Shown one piece after another: positions 1 to 7,039 of a stretch of DNA of 14,028 nt (its first letter is position 1; the number at the start of each line of letters is the position of its first letter). The notes beneath the pieces are model-generated. The model was not told the DNA's origin and did no database searches. It worked only from the letters and a program-made list of their open reading frames with translations. The DNA is from Bacteroidota bacterium (lineage in GTDB: Bacteria; Bacteroidota; Bacteroidia; Bacteroidales; VadinHA17). Location of the stretch: the NCBI GenBank assembly GCA_030611395.1, contig JAUWPX010000007.1, positions 1 through 14,028 on the forward strand. Direction: 5' to 3'. Position numbers and translations under genes: made by a program.

Positions 1-5
1 ACAAA

Positions 6-1271
6 TTACATATTTTTAATTATTTCACTTCCAAATTCTGAACACTTAAGTTTTGTAGCACCTTCCATTAGTCTTTCAAGATCGTAAGTTACTCTTTTGC
101 TGACAATTGATTTCTCCAAACCTTTAATTATCAGGTCGGCAGGCTCATTCCATCCCATATATTGAAACATTAATACACCTGAAACTATCACTGAACCGGG
201 GTTAACCTTATCCTGTCCGGTATATTTTGGAGCTGTACCATGTGTTGCTTCAAAAATTGCATGACCTGTTTGATAATTAATATTAGCACCGGGGGCAATA
301 CCTATTCCACCTACACTTGCAGCAAGAGCATCTGATATATAATCACCATTCAGGTTCATAGTAGCAATAACCGAATATTCGGCTGGTCTTGTAAGTATCT
401 GTTGCAAAAATGCATCAGCGATAACATCTTTAATCAACACTTTTCCTTCATCATTAGCTTTCGATTGAGCCTGGTTTGCAGCATCAACACCATCTTTCTC
501 TTTAATCCTGTCATATTCCTGCCATGTAAAAACATGATCAGAAAATTCGCGTTCTGCAAGATCGTATCCCCATTGTTTGAATTGTCCTTCAGTATACTTC
601 ATAATATTTCCTTTATGAACAAAAGTAACCGATGGAAGTTTATGATCAATGGTATACCTGATAGCATCCCGAACAAGACGTTCTGTTCCTTCACGGGAAA
701 CCGGCTTAATACCGATTGAAGAAGTTTCCGGGAAACGAATTTTTGTAACACCTAACTCAGTTTGCATAAAATCAATAATCTTTTTTGCTTCAGGGGTACC
801 TGTCATCCACTCAATCCCCGCATATATGTCCTCAGAGTTTTCCCTGAATATAACCATGTTTGTCAGCTCAGGCCTTTTAACCGGAGAGGAAATTCCTTTG
901 AAATACCTAACAGGCCGTAAACAAACATAAAGATCCAGCTTTTGCCTTAAAGCTACATTTAATGATCGAATCCCTCCTCCTACCGGTGTAGTAAGCGGAC
1001 CCTTAATGGCCACAAGATATTCTTTAATAGTATCAAGGGTTTGTTGGGGCAACCATTCCCCATTCATATTATAAGATTTTTCACCTGCAAAAACCTCCTT
1101 CCAGGCAATCTTTCGTTTTCCATTATATGCTTTTTCAACTGCAGCATCAAAAACACGGACAGCCGCGGCCCATATATCAGGCCCGATACCATCCCCCTCG
1201 ATAAATGGTATTATTGGGTTATCAGGCACTTTAAGTCCATCATGTACTTTGGTTATTTTCTCAGGTTTCAT
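6..1271 (-). CDS. icd: NADP-dependent isocitrate dehydrogenase
   Basis: Catalyses oxidative decarboxylation of isocitrate to 2-oxoglutarate with reduction of NADP+, in the cytosolic citric acid cycle. The 421-residue product matches the usual length of the homodimeric bacterial enzyme. Visible motifs are the N-terminal FIEGDGIGPD (about residues 23-32), the substrate loop SLNVALRQ (103-110) with the serine that IDH kinase phosphorylates in Escherichia coli, NGDYISD, and HGTAPKY (344-350). The Lys-Tyr pair of that last motif is the NADP signature of E. coli Icd. The frame can be extended two codons to a TTG at 1277, but the ATG at 1271 is preferred. There is no SD and no TAnnTTTG element in the 257 bases upstream, so the promoter is not identified. 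It follows dnaX on the same strand with a gap too long to suggest tight coupling. Family assignment is very secure. Confidence 0.97.
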   Translation of the reverse strand: MKPEKITKVHDGLKVPDNPIIPFIEGDGIGPDIWAAAVRVFDAAVEKAYNGKRKIAWKEVFAGEKSYNMNGEWLPQQTLDTIKEYLVAIKGPLTTPVGGGIRSLNVALRQKLDLYVCLRPVRYFKGISSPVKRPELTNMVIFRENSEDIYAGIEWMTGTPEAKKIIDFMQTELGVTKIRFPETSSIGIKPVSREGTERLVRDAIRYTIDHKLPSVTFVHKGNIMKYTEGQFKQWGYDLAEREFSDHVFTWQEYDRIKEKDGVDAANQAQSKANDEGKVLIKDVIADAFLQQILTRPAEYSVIATMNLNGDYISDALAASVGGIGIAPGANINYQTGHAIFEATHGTAPKYTGQDKVNPGSVIVSGVLMFQYMGWNEPADLIIKGLEKSIVSKRVTYDLERLMEGATKLKCSEFGSEIIKNM

Positions 1272-1528
1272 TTTCAATTAGTTTATGTTTGTAAAAATAA
1301 AATGTTCGTTTCTTATTCATTAATGTGTTAAAGATTCTAAAAATAACATAATTAGTTTGTTTTCAATTATTTCTTCTTTAACAAATGGAAATATTTCAAC
1401 TTAGTGCATCCCTGCTCCTGAAGGGAGAATGTCTGAAAATCAACCTGTTCCAATTGGTGTTAGCGTTTATCAGATTGATTTCTGTTTTTGAACATAAAAG
1501 CATCTTGTGTAACCACGTTGGCAGAAAG

Positions 1529-3211
1529 TTATTCAAAGTCGAGATTTAGTCTTTGTTTTAACTTATTAATATTAGGATTTTTTTCAGAGAGGTATTTATA
1601 TTTATCTTCATCCGTATAAAGAGCTTTTTCTTTGTTTGTTTCAGGAACAAAAGTGACTATCTTAAGATTATCATTTTTCAATTCCTGCCTGAGGAAATTA
1701 GCAAGATCTGCTTTGATCATAAGGTTGAAGTCATCTTCCTGAACTTTATTGCTCATTTCAATCTCTATCACAAAATCATCCTTAATTACCGGATTACTCG
1801 CTTTAAGAGTTGTAGCCATACGTGGTTTTTCTTTACGCATCATTTCTGCAAAACGGAGCCAGTTCTCCATTAATTCTTCAATGGAAAAGACTTCAATTTG
1901 TTTTTCCTGTTTCTTTTTGTTAGCTAAACTCTGACTTTGGTCTGTTTCTTGTTGTTTAGTGGCAGAAGATAATTTGCCGTTAATTATACCATTAATTGAT
2001 GGTGTCGTTGGTTTGTATTTTGTTTTGCCATTATTAACGATTGCCAGTGATTTAGATAGTGGTTCTTCTTTTTCATATTTCTTCTCTATCTTTTTTTTTT
2101 CACCGGTTTCATTTGCCGGTTTTGTAAGCATGCATAGTTTTACCAGTGTAAGTTCTACATGAAGTCGTTGGTTCTTACTGCTTTTAAAATTAATGTCTGC
2201 TAAACTACAAATATCCAATGCTTTATACAGGAATTCGATAGAGCAATTCCCTGTTTGCTCAAAATACCGATCCCTTACTGAAGCCCCAATCTCAAGCAAA
2301 GGCAGAGTAACCTTATCTTTGCATACCAGAAGATCTCTGAAATGATTGCTTAACCCATTAACAAAATTGTGCCCATCAAATCCTTTACTCAGTATTTCGT
2401 TGTAAATCATGAGACTTGAGGAAATGTCATGCTGAATAAAATTTTTTGTTAATCTGAAATAGTAGTCATAATCAAGAACATTTAGATTTTCAAGTACTGT
2501 TTTATACAGTATCTCTTTACCTGCAAAACTAACCATCTGGTCAAAAATTGACAGAGCATCCCTCATGGCACCATCAGCTTTTTGGGCTATGATGTTTAGT
2601 GATTCGATCTCGATATTTACATTTTCCTGTTTTGCAACGTATGCCAGATGTGCAACAATATCTTCACTTTTTATCCGGTTAAAGTCAAATATCTGGCACC
2701 GGGAAAGAATTGTGGGAAGAATTTTATGTTTTTCTGTTGTAGCTAAGATAAAAATAGCATGTGCCGGAGGTTCTTCAAGAGTCTTTAGAAAAGCATTAAA
2801 CGCTGATGCAGACAACATATGAACCTCATCAATTATATATGTGGAATACTTTCCTACCTGTGGAGGAACCCTGACCTGATCTATCAAGCTGCGTATATCA
2901 TCTACTGAGTTGTTTGATGCGGCATCAAGCTCATGTATATTATATGAACGTGATTCATTAAAAGATTTGCATGACTCACATTCATTACAAGCTTCTATAT
3001 TATTGCCTGGATTTTGACAGTTGATGGTTTTTGCAAATATTCTGGCACAGGTTGTTTTTCCAATCCCCCGTGGTCCGCAAAACAAATATGCATGCGCAAT
3101 TTGATTTTTACTTACCGCATTTTTTAAAGTATTGGTAATTGAAGTCTGCCCAATAACCGAATCAAAATTTTGCGGTCTGTATTTACGAGCTGAAACAATA
3201 AAATTCTCCAT
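1529..3211 (-). CDS. dnaX: DNA polymerase III subunit gamma/tau
   Basis: ATPase core of the clamp loader, which opens the beta sliding clamp and organises polymerase III at the fork. The N-terminal AAA+ module shows Walker A GPRGIGKT (46-53), a four-cysteine zinc module (C65, C75, C78, C81), Walker B IIDEVH (126-131), sensor LATTE (156-160) and the SRC arginine-finger motif (170-172). Domain III, the collar, ends near residue 365. It is followed by a Lys/Glu-rich linker and a C-terminal domain (about 445-560) ending in NPNINKLKQRLNLDFE, a tail type I associate with Bacteroidota DnaX. At 560 residues it is shorter than E. coli tau (643). The start is the ATG at 3211, with no SD. An A10 run at codons 371-374 could yield a truncated gamma form, described separately. 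Assignment is very secure. Confidence 0.97.
   Translation of the reverse strand: MENFIVSARKYRPQNFDSVIGQTSITNTLKNAVSKNQIAHAYLFCGPRGIGKTTCARIFAKTINCQNPGNNIEACNECESCKSFNESRSYNIHELDAASNNSVDDIRSLIDQVRVPPQVGKYSTYIIDEVHMLSASAFNAFLKTLEEPPAHAIFILATTEKHKILPTILSRCQIFDFNRIKSEDIVAHLAYVAKQENVNIEIESLNIIAQKADGAMRDALSIFDQMVSFAGKEILYKTVLENLNVLDYDYYFRLTKNFIQHDISSSLMIYNEILSKGFDGHNFVNGLSNHFRDLLVCKDKVTLPLLEIGASVRDRYFEQTGNCSIEFLYKALDICSLADINFKSSKNQRLHVELTLVKLCMLTKPANETGEKKKIEKKYEKEEPLSKSLAIVNNGKTKYKPTTPSINGIINGKLSSATKQQETDQSQSLANKKKQEKQIEVFSIEELMENWLRFAEMMRKEKPRMATTLKASNPVIKDDFVIEIEMSNKVQEDDFNLMIKADLANFLRQELKNDNLKIVTFVPETNKEKALYTDEDKYKYLSEKNPNINKLKQRLNLDFE
2091..2100 (-). other. A10 slippery run in dnaX, candidate gamma-producing slippage site
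   Basis: The dnaX coding strand reads GAA, then A-rich codons, with ten consecutive A followed by G (codons 371-374, Glu-Lys-Lys-Lys). Both alternative frames close almost at once. Losing one A gives TAG directly after an Arg codon (about 374 residues). Gaining one A, or a -1 ribosomal shift, gives TGA after Asp-Arg-Glu-Glu-Ile (about 379 residues). The site sits immediately after domain III, where E. coli makes gamma by -1 frameshifting and Thermus thermophilus does so by transcriptional slippage on an A9 run. A small inverted repeat (ACCGG at 2102-2106 pairing with CCGGT at 2116-2120) lies just upstream on the mRNA. The run and stops are seen directly; use is inferred. Confidence 0.55.
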
Positions 3212-3281
3212 ATAAATATGATATATTTAGCTGATAATTAACTACATGGGTCAAGTTACATAAAATACCCTACTGTATTTA

Positions 3282-3289
3282 CAAAGATA
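3282..3289 (-). promoter_or_regulatory. Candidate dnaX promoter, -7 element
   Basis: The minus strand reads TATCTTTG here, an exact match to the Bacteroidota -7 consensus TAnnTTTG. It lies about 70 bases upstream of the dnaX ATG. No clear TTTG is seen at the expected -33 distance, so this rests on the -7 match alone. Confidence 0.35.
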
Positions 3290-3470
3290 AAAGAGTTTGA
3301 ATAAACTCCAGATGAATTTGCTGTTTATTTTAAAATAGAACACAAATGATAAGCACCCCCCGTACTGTCATGCTTACCGGGCCAACTTAAAAATGTAAGT
3401 ATAATGAGATTAGTTATCTATAGTTATTAGAACCTAAGGCAATGAATCACTAATATACCTGTATAATTGT

Positions 3471-3501
3471 TTTGCTTTCAATAAAAAATGTATTATTTTT
3501 G
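3471..3501 (+). promoter_or_regulatory. rpsF operon promoter, Bacteroidota type
   Basis: TTTG at 3471-3474 is followed after exactly 19 bases by TATTTTTG at 3494-3501. This matches the Bacteroidota sigma-ABfr consensus (TTTG, 19-21 bases, TAnnTTTG) in full. Transcription would start near 3506-3510, giving a leader of about 35-40 bases before rpsF. It is the obvious promoter for all three ribosomal protein genes. Confidence 0.75.
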
Positions 3502-3544
3502 CGAGCCTTAAAAACAGTTTTTTTATAACCAAATAAATTATTTT

Positions 3545-3910
3545 ATGTTAAACCAGTACGAAACCGTTTTCATTGCAACTCCCGTTTTGTCTGAGACCCA
3601 GATGAAGGAAGCGGTTATTAAAACCAAGCGGATCATCACCGGTGGTGGTGGTGAGATCGTGCATGAAGAAAATTGGGGGCTTAGAAAGCTCGCTTATCCT
3701 ATTCAGAAAAAGTCAACCGGATTTTATTACCTTTTAGAATTTCGTTCTGAAGGTGAACTAATTGATAAACTGGAAACTGAATACCGTCGTGATGAAAAAA
3801 TCCTCCGGTTCCTGACATTCAGGATGGACAAGTATTCAATTGCATACAGTGAGAAAAAGAGGAAACAAAAAGAAACCGAAAAAAAAGAGGAGGAATTAAA
3901 TAATGGCTAA
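3545..3910 (+). CDS. rpsF: 30S ribosomal protein S6 (bS6)
   Basis: Structural protein of the small-subunit platform that binds 16S rRNA as a heterodimer with S18. The 121-residue product starts with the family-typical MLNQYETVFIATPVLSE and contains WGLRKLAYPI and the core segment ending FLTFRMDKYSIAYSEK. The last 20 or so residues form a Lys/Glu-rich tail that is probably flexible. It is first in an operon with rpsR and rplI, the common bacterial order, although the ssb gene often found between rpsF and rpsR is absent. The start codon has an A/T-rich leader and no SD, unlike the two downstream genes. Its stop codon lies inside rpsR (8-base overlap), so translation of the two is probably coupled. 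Assignment is secure. Confidence 0.97.
   Translation: MLNQYETVFIATPVLSETQMKEAVIKTKRIITGGGGEIVHEENWGLRKLAYPIQKKSTGFYYLLEFRSEGELIDKLETEYRRDEKILRFLTFRMDKYSIAYSEKKRKQKETEKKEEELNNG
3887..3893 (+). promoter_or_regulatory. Strong Shine-Dalgarno for rpsR
   Basis: GAGGAGG sits 9 bases before the rpsR ATG, inside the 3' end of rpsF. Strong SD sequences are unusual in Bacteroidota, and in this window only rpsR, rplI and the dnaE-type gene show one. It supports the ATG at 3903. Confidence 0.7.
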
Positions 3911-4169
3911 CGAATCAGAAATAAGATATCTAACTCCTCCTACGGTTGAAGTTAAAAAAGAAAAATACTGTCGATTTCTTAAAAACAGGATCAAATATAT
4001 TGATTACAAAGATCCTGAATTTTTGAAAAAGTTCCTTAATGAGCAGGGGAAAATTTTGCCCAGAAGATTAACCGGAACTTCACTTAAGTATCAAAGAAAA
4101 GTGGCACAGGCTGTTAAAAGAGCACGCCATCTGGCACTATTGCCATATGTTACAGATATGCTAAAATAG
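3903..4169 (+). CDS. rpsR: 30S ribosomal protein S18 (bS18)
   Basis: Small-subunit platform protein that assembles with S6 near the 3' end of 16S rRNA. The 88-residue product carries the family core: IKYIDYKDPEFLKKFL, then KILPRRLTGTSLKYQRKVAQ, then VKRARHLALLPYV. This is the normal bS18 arrangement and length. It overlaps the end of rpsF by 8 bases and is followed 13 bases later by rplI, all on the plus strand. A strong GAGGAGG precedes it. In Flavobacterium johnsoniae, bS18 together with bS21 and bS6 has been shown structurally to sequester the anti-SD tail of 16S rRNA. An SD-led rpsR could therefore form a feedback loop, as discussed in the findings. Identity is secure; the feedback is inferred. 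Confidence 0.97.
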   Translation: MANESEIRYLTPPTVEVKKEKYCRFLKNRIKYIDYKDPEFLKKFLNEQGKILPRRLTGTSLKYQRKVAQAVKRARHLALLPYVTDMLK

Positions 4170-4176
4170 AGGAGGG
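4169..4176 (+). promoter_or_regulatory. Strong Shine-Dalgarno for rplI
   Basis: GAGGAGGG begins on the last base of the rpsR stop codon and ends 6 bases before the rplI ATG, an optimal spacing. It fixes the rplI start at 4183 and is notable in a phylum that mostly does without SD sequences. Confidence 0.7.
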
Positions 4177-4182
4177 ATATCA

Positions 4183-4629
4183 ATGGAAATTATATTATTA
4201 GAAGATCAGCCGAATTTGGGCCATAAGGATGAAATTGTTATTGTAAAAGATGGCTATGCAAGGAATTTTTTAATTCCAAAAGGTTACGCGATATTGGCTA
4301 CCAAGTCAGCACGTAAGGTGCATGATGAAAATCAAAGACAGAGAGCACATAAGGAAGAAAAAATCAGGAATGAAGCAGAAGCTATGGCTGCAAAGATGGA
4401 AAGCACAATACTTTCCATAGGTGCCAAAACAAGTTCAAAGGGCAAAATATTTGGATCGGTTAATACTATTCAAATAGCTGAAGCTCTTGCCGCTAAAGGA
4501 TTTGAGATTGATCGAAAAAATATATCACTAAAAGAAGAGGTTATCAAAGAAATTGGAAAATATTCTGCAACTATTCGTTTACATAAGGATGTTTCCATAG
4601 AAATTGATTTTGAGATTATTGGTGAATAA
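4183..4629 (+). CDS. rplI: 50S ribosomal protein L9 (bL9)
   Basis: Large-subunit protein that binds 23S rRNA near the L1 stalk. At 148 residues it has exactly the usual length. The N-terminal rRNA-binding domain opens with MEIILLEDQPNLGHKDEIVIVKDG-type sequence and the GYARNFLIPKGYAILAT signature (about residues 24-40). A long charged connecting helix (about 43-75) leads to the C-terminal domain with SSKGKIFGSVN and the closing SIEIDFEIIGE strand. It is the last gene of the rpsF operon, 13 bases after rpsR. No good terminator follows; the downstream gap contains a heptamer repeat. The opposing gene 4779-5345 converges on it. Assignment is secure. Confidence 0.97.
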   Translation: MEIILLEDQPNLGHKDEIVIVKDGYARNFLIPKGYAILATKSARKVHDENQRQRAHKEEKIRNEAEAMAAKMESTILSIGAKTSSKGKIFGSVNTIQIAEALAAKGFEIDRKNISLKEEVIKEIGKYSATIRLHKDVSIEIDFEIIGE

Positions 4630-4636
4630 CTCAATT

Positions 4637-4664
4637 CAGTCGACAGTCTGCAGTCCACAGTCAG
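4637..4664. repeat. Four tandem CAGTCNN heptamers
   Basis: Four consecutive 7-base units CAGTCGA, CAGTCTG, CAGTCCA and CAGTCAG lie just after the rplI stop codon in the convergent gap before 4779. A related cluster starting TTCAGTTGACAGT occurs at 7651. The rest of this gap (4665-4778) holds only an AT-rich inverted repeat, ATTAATAAT (4757-4765) with ATTATTAAT (4775-4783), without a U-tract. It overlaps the end of the opposing gene. Confidence 0.65.
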
Positions 4665-4778
4665 CAAAATACAGACTAAGCTTAGAAATCAGGTATAGTA
4701 GAATTTAAGTATTCAATCATTTAAGCATTATGTGTTTCTTTTTGCGAAGATCCCTTATTAATAATACAGTCTAAATTA

Positions 4779-5345
4779 TTAATCAGCAATATTCATGAAA
4801 TCATCAATTTTCACCTTTTTAGCTAACATTGAAATTTGATCATATGTTAGATTCCCGACAATACTTAATCCCAGGAACGATTCTGCTTCTTTAATAAGCA
4901 TCATAATTTCATCAATATTGCCTGTTTCATTTTCATGTATCTTGAACCGTACCGAATGATCAATATTATTAATCATAAACAAATCTTCGAAATTTTCTTC
5001 CGAGAGTTTCTGATTAAAGTCTTCAAGAATCACATCCCGTTTTTCAGATCCTGTACTTTTATCACAAATAATAACTTTTATCATTTCCATTTCAGCCAGT
5101 AATTCCATCAAACCGGTCTCGCCTGATTTATCCAGCAGAAGATTAACAAGTCCCGGTGGTATACGAAAAATATAAATTCCTTCCTGTCCTTCATATTTCT
5201 CAAAAATATCCCTCGCGGCTCTCCCCTGTTTGTTCTGACATGAAGAATTTAAAATTAGCAGAACTGCTGTTATTACTAAAAAGATGAGTCCAAACTCTTT
5301 TTTTATCCTGTTTATTTTACAATCCATTTTTCTATTCTTTATCAT
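4779..5345 (-). CDS. DUF4252-type lipoprotein-like protein, divergent paralogue
   Basis: Function unknown. The 188-residue product is last in the sigma/anti-sigma block. It has a basic N-terminus, a hydrophobic segment (FGLIFLVITAVLLIL) and then NSSC at about residue 36. This resembles a lipoprotein signal, but Asn at -3 is a weak lipobox. The mature part follows the plan of the two upstream paralogues (FEKYEGQEG near the start, then two alpha/beta segments), but identity is much lower and the Asp/Glu-rich signature is eroded. The frame extends to a TTG at 5417, with ATGs at 5396, 5345 and 5327. I chose 5345, the first ATG after the upstream stop codon; 5327 is equally plausible and gives a 30-residue signal. 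It is probably cotranscribed with 5380-5913 (34-base gap). Confidence 0.7.
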   Translation of the reverse strand: MIKNRKMDCKINRIKKEFGLIFLVITAVLLILNSSCQNKQGRAARDIFEKYEGQEGIYIFRIPPGLVNLLLDKSGETGLMELLAEMEMIKVIICDKSTGSEKRDVILEDFNQKLSEENFEDLFMINNIDHSVRFKIHENETGNIDEIMMLIKEAESFLGLSIVGNLTYDQISMLAKKVKIDDFMNIAD

Positions 5346-5379
5346 ACTAATTACAGCTCTTCTATAAAGTATGTAAAAC

Positions 5380-5913
5380 CTATTGTTCTTTTTCATCAAT
5401 TTCTTCCAGTTTCTCAAGTCCTTCTATATTCATGGATTTTGAGAGTTTGGAAATACTTTTCAGGTCAATAATCCCTCTTATTGAAATCAGTGCATTATTT
5501 CCTTTTCCACCGATAACCAGCAACAATTCAACAATTATATCTTCTTTTTCTTTAACGAGAAATTTTATATCCTGATCTTTTTCTTTTACAACCATTAACT
5601 CTTCGTATTCATCTAAGGAGAGTTCATTCATTATCTCTTTATAAAAATTGATACCAGGATCAAGCAACGATTCATCATCAGTTGTCAGAATTTTAATGCT
5701 TTCGATATTTTTAATCATCTTATTAATATCATCATCGCCGGCTTCCATATCAGAAAACATACTAAACATTTTACTGGAAATTAATACAGTTGTAAATCCA
5801 TCTTTTCCGCCATATTTTTCAAAAAGCTTATCTACCGGATTTCTCTGCGAAAATGCGCTTAATGATATCATAATCAAGATAAACGCATTAATAATAACTC
5901 TGTTTGTTTTCAT
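5380..5913 (-). CDS. DUF4252-type secreted protein
   Basis: Function unknown. The 177-residue product has a clear signal peptide (about residues 1-22, ending SLSAFSQ) and is therefore predicted to be periplasmic. The mature part starts with NPVDKLFEKYGGKDGFTTV and contains LDEYEELMVVKEKDQD, VELLLVIGGKGNNALISI and IDLKSISKLSKSM. I recognise the layout as the DUF4252 family (Bacteroidota), from memory. It is strikingly similar to the product of 7040-7564; the two genes flank the sigma/anti-sigma pair. The start is the ATG at 5913; a TTG three codons upstream is less likely. It follows the anti-sigma gene by 27 bases on the same strand. Confidence 0.8.
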   Translation of the reverse strand: MKTNRVIINAFILIMISLSAFSQRNPVDKLFEKYGGKDGFTTVLISSKMFSMFSDMEAGDDDINKMIKNIESIKILTTDDESLLDPGINFYKEIMNELSLDEYEELMVVKEKDQDIKFLVKEKEDIIVELLLVIGGKGNNALISIRGIIDLKSISKLSKSMNIEGLEKLEEIDEKEQ

Positions 5914-5940
5914 TTTTTTCAATTTAATATTATTTGTTTC

Positions 5941-6504
5941 TTATTCGATTTGATAAATAATTCTTGATAAATTCTCCAAATTTCTTATACCTGTTCCGAA
6001 AAGGGAAAATGTATAGATACTTTTGGTGCTATATTCAATTTTGGAAATATTACTTAATGGCTTTGTTGCTTCATCCAATTTCCCAATAGCATAGAGATCT
6101 TTTGTTCCCTCGTTAAGTTTCGCAGATACAAAAAGAAGTGTTTCTTTTGTTTGCATATAGGCAATTTCCGGATTATCATAAGTATCCTTCATTGAAGTAT
6201 CGAAAATAAAAGCAAAATATGCAACTATTAGTAATGCTACTACCGCAGCAGCACTGCTCAACATATATAGTATCTTCTTGCGATTTGTAAATCGTATAGT
6301 ATTTAAAATTTTATTTTCAAATTCCTTGTCAGGCATTTCATCCTTGCCTCCTGCATTATAATAAGTAAACATTTCCTGTTCGGCCCACAAATGACGTGGA
6401 ACATCATTTGCAGTAAAGAAGTCCTTTAACTCCTTTTCCTCTTCAATTGTAGATTCCCCGCTATAAAATCTTTGCAACAGAAGTTCTATTCTCTTTATAT
6501 CCAT
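5941..6504 (-). CDS. Membrane anti-sigma-like protein
   Basis: Probably the cognate regulator of the sigma factor encoded just upstream, inferred from position and architecture. The 187-residue product begins with a short cytoplasmic helical region (MDIKRIELLLQRFYSGESTIEEEKELKDFF) of the kind seen at the N-terminus of Bacteroidota anti-sigma proteins. It has one membrane segment (about 79-101) and a periplasmic part of about 85 residues. That part contains YMQTKETLLFVSAKLNEG and repeated SKIEYSTKSI-like segments. It lacks the zinc-binding HxxxCxxC of classical zinc anti-sigma factors. The gene overlaps the 3' end of the sigma gene by 44 bases, implying coupled translation at fixed stoichiometry. 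The ATG at 6504 is the only sensible start, and no SD is seen. Anti-sigma function is an inference. Confidence 0.75.
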   Translation of the reverse strand: MDIKRIELLLQRFYSGESTIEEEKELKDFFTANDVPRHLWAEQEMFTYYNAGGKDEMPDKEFENKILNTIRFTNRKKILYMLSSAAAVVALLIVAYFAFIFDTSMKDTYDNPEIAYMQTKETLLFVSAKLNEGTKDLYAIGKLDEATKPLSNISKIEYSTKSIYTFSLFGTGIRNLENLSRIIYQIE

Positions 6505-7006
6505 TATTGTAAAGTTTATTAAGTTCTTCTCTTACTTTAGTCCTTGCCCGTGATACAGACACGCGCAGTGTATTAACATTCTCTTTCATTATTTCACTTA
6601 TTTCATGATAACTATGCCCTTCAATATCCCTAAGGTGTATCACCATCCTCTGTTGTTCCGGTAGATTATTAATAATATCTTTTACATGGGATACTGCATC
6701 TTTCAGATCAAGCTTCCTGTCTGCTGTATCATCAACCATTACCGGGTCGTTATAATAATAATTATCTTCAACTAAAACAGTATGTGTTGTCCTGATCTTA
6801 TCCAGGCAATAGTTTCTTGTAACAGTCATTGCAAAAGCTTCCAGACTCCTGTATTCTCCTAGTTTATTTCTTAATTTCCATAGTTTTAGAAACACTTCCT
6901 GAATTGCATCCTCCGCTTCCTCCCTGCGTTTCAATATTCTGAATGCAAAAGCGAACAGTTTGTTACTGAGTGGCAAAATCGTATTTTTAAACTCTTCGCT
7001 ATTCAT
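6461..7006 (-). CDS. ECF RNA polymerase sigma factor
   Basis: Extracytoplasmic-function sigma-70 family factor that redirects RNA polymerase to a small regulon. The 181-residue product shows region 2 (about 14-77), with AEDAIQEVFLKLW (31-43) and a conserved RNYCLDKIR helix. A Tyr/Asp-rich linker leads to region 4 (about 112-165), with LPEQQRMVIHLRDIEG and the recognition helix NTLRVSVSRARTKVREEL. Regions 1.1 and 3 are absent, as in ECF factors. It is the second gene in the block, 33 bases after the upstream DUF4252-type gene, and overlaps the anti-sigma gene by 44 bases in another frame. The last 15 residues, in the overlap, look unconstrained. Target promoters are unknown; self-regulation of the block is plausible. 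Confidence 0.93.
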   Translation of the reverse strand: MNSEEFKNTILPLSNKLFAFAFRILKRREEAEDAIQEVFLKLWKLRNKLGEYRSLEAFAMTVTRNYCLDKIRTTHTVLVEDNYYYNDPVMVDDTADRKLDLKDAVSHVKDIINNLPEQQRMVIHLRDIEGHSYHEISEIMKENVNTLRVSVSRARTKVREELNKLYNNGYKENRTSVAKIL

Positions 7007-7039
7007 AATTCAGGAAAATCGAAATTTACTAAAAAAAAT

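Larger units (their letters stand above)
3212..3544. other. Divergent intergenic region between dnaX and rpsF
   Basis: This 333-base stretch has no credible coding region. It holds the candidate dnaX promoter near its left end and the rpsF promoter near its right end. Between them is a small inverted repeat, TAAGCA (3350-3355) with TGCTTA (3371-3376), around a C-rich loop, with no U-tract and no assigned role. The short rpsF leader (roughly 3508-3544) shows no CCG-containing hairpin of the kind described for S6:S18 feedback binding in other bacteria. I see nothing else in it. Confidence 0.6.

Noticed and set aside
402..930. Plus-strand open frames opposite icd
   Set aside because: They are antisense shadows of a strongly conserved gene, with no recognisable protein features.
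3879..3886. A8 run near the 3' end of rpsF as a second slippage site
   Set aside because: Slippage would change only the last few residues of a flexible tail; the A-rich stretch is better explained by Lys/Glu codons next to the rpsR SD.
4757..4783. AT-rich inverted repeat as a bidirectional terminator
   Set aside because: The stem is all A-T with no U-tract and overlaps a stop codon; it is too weak to call.
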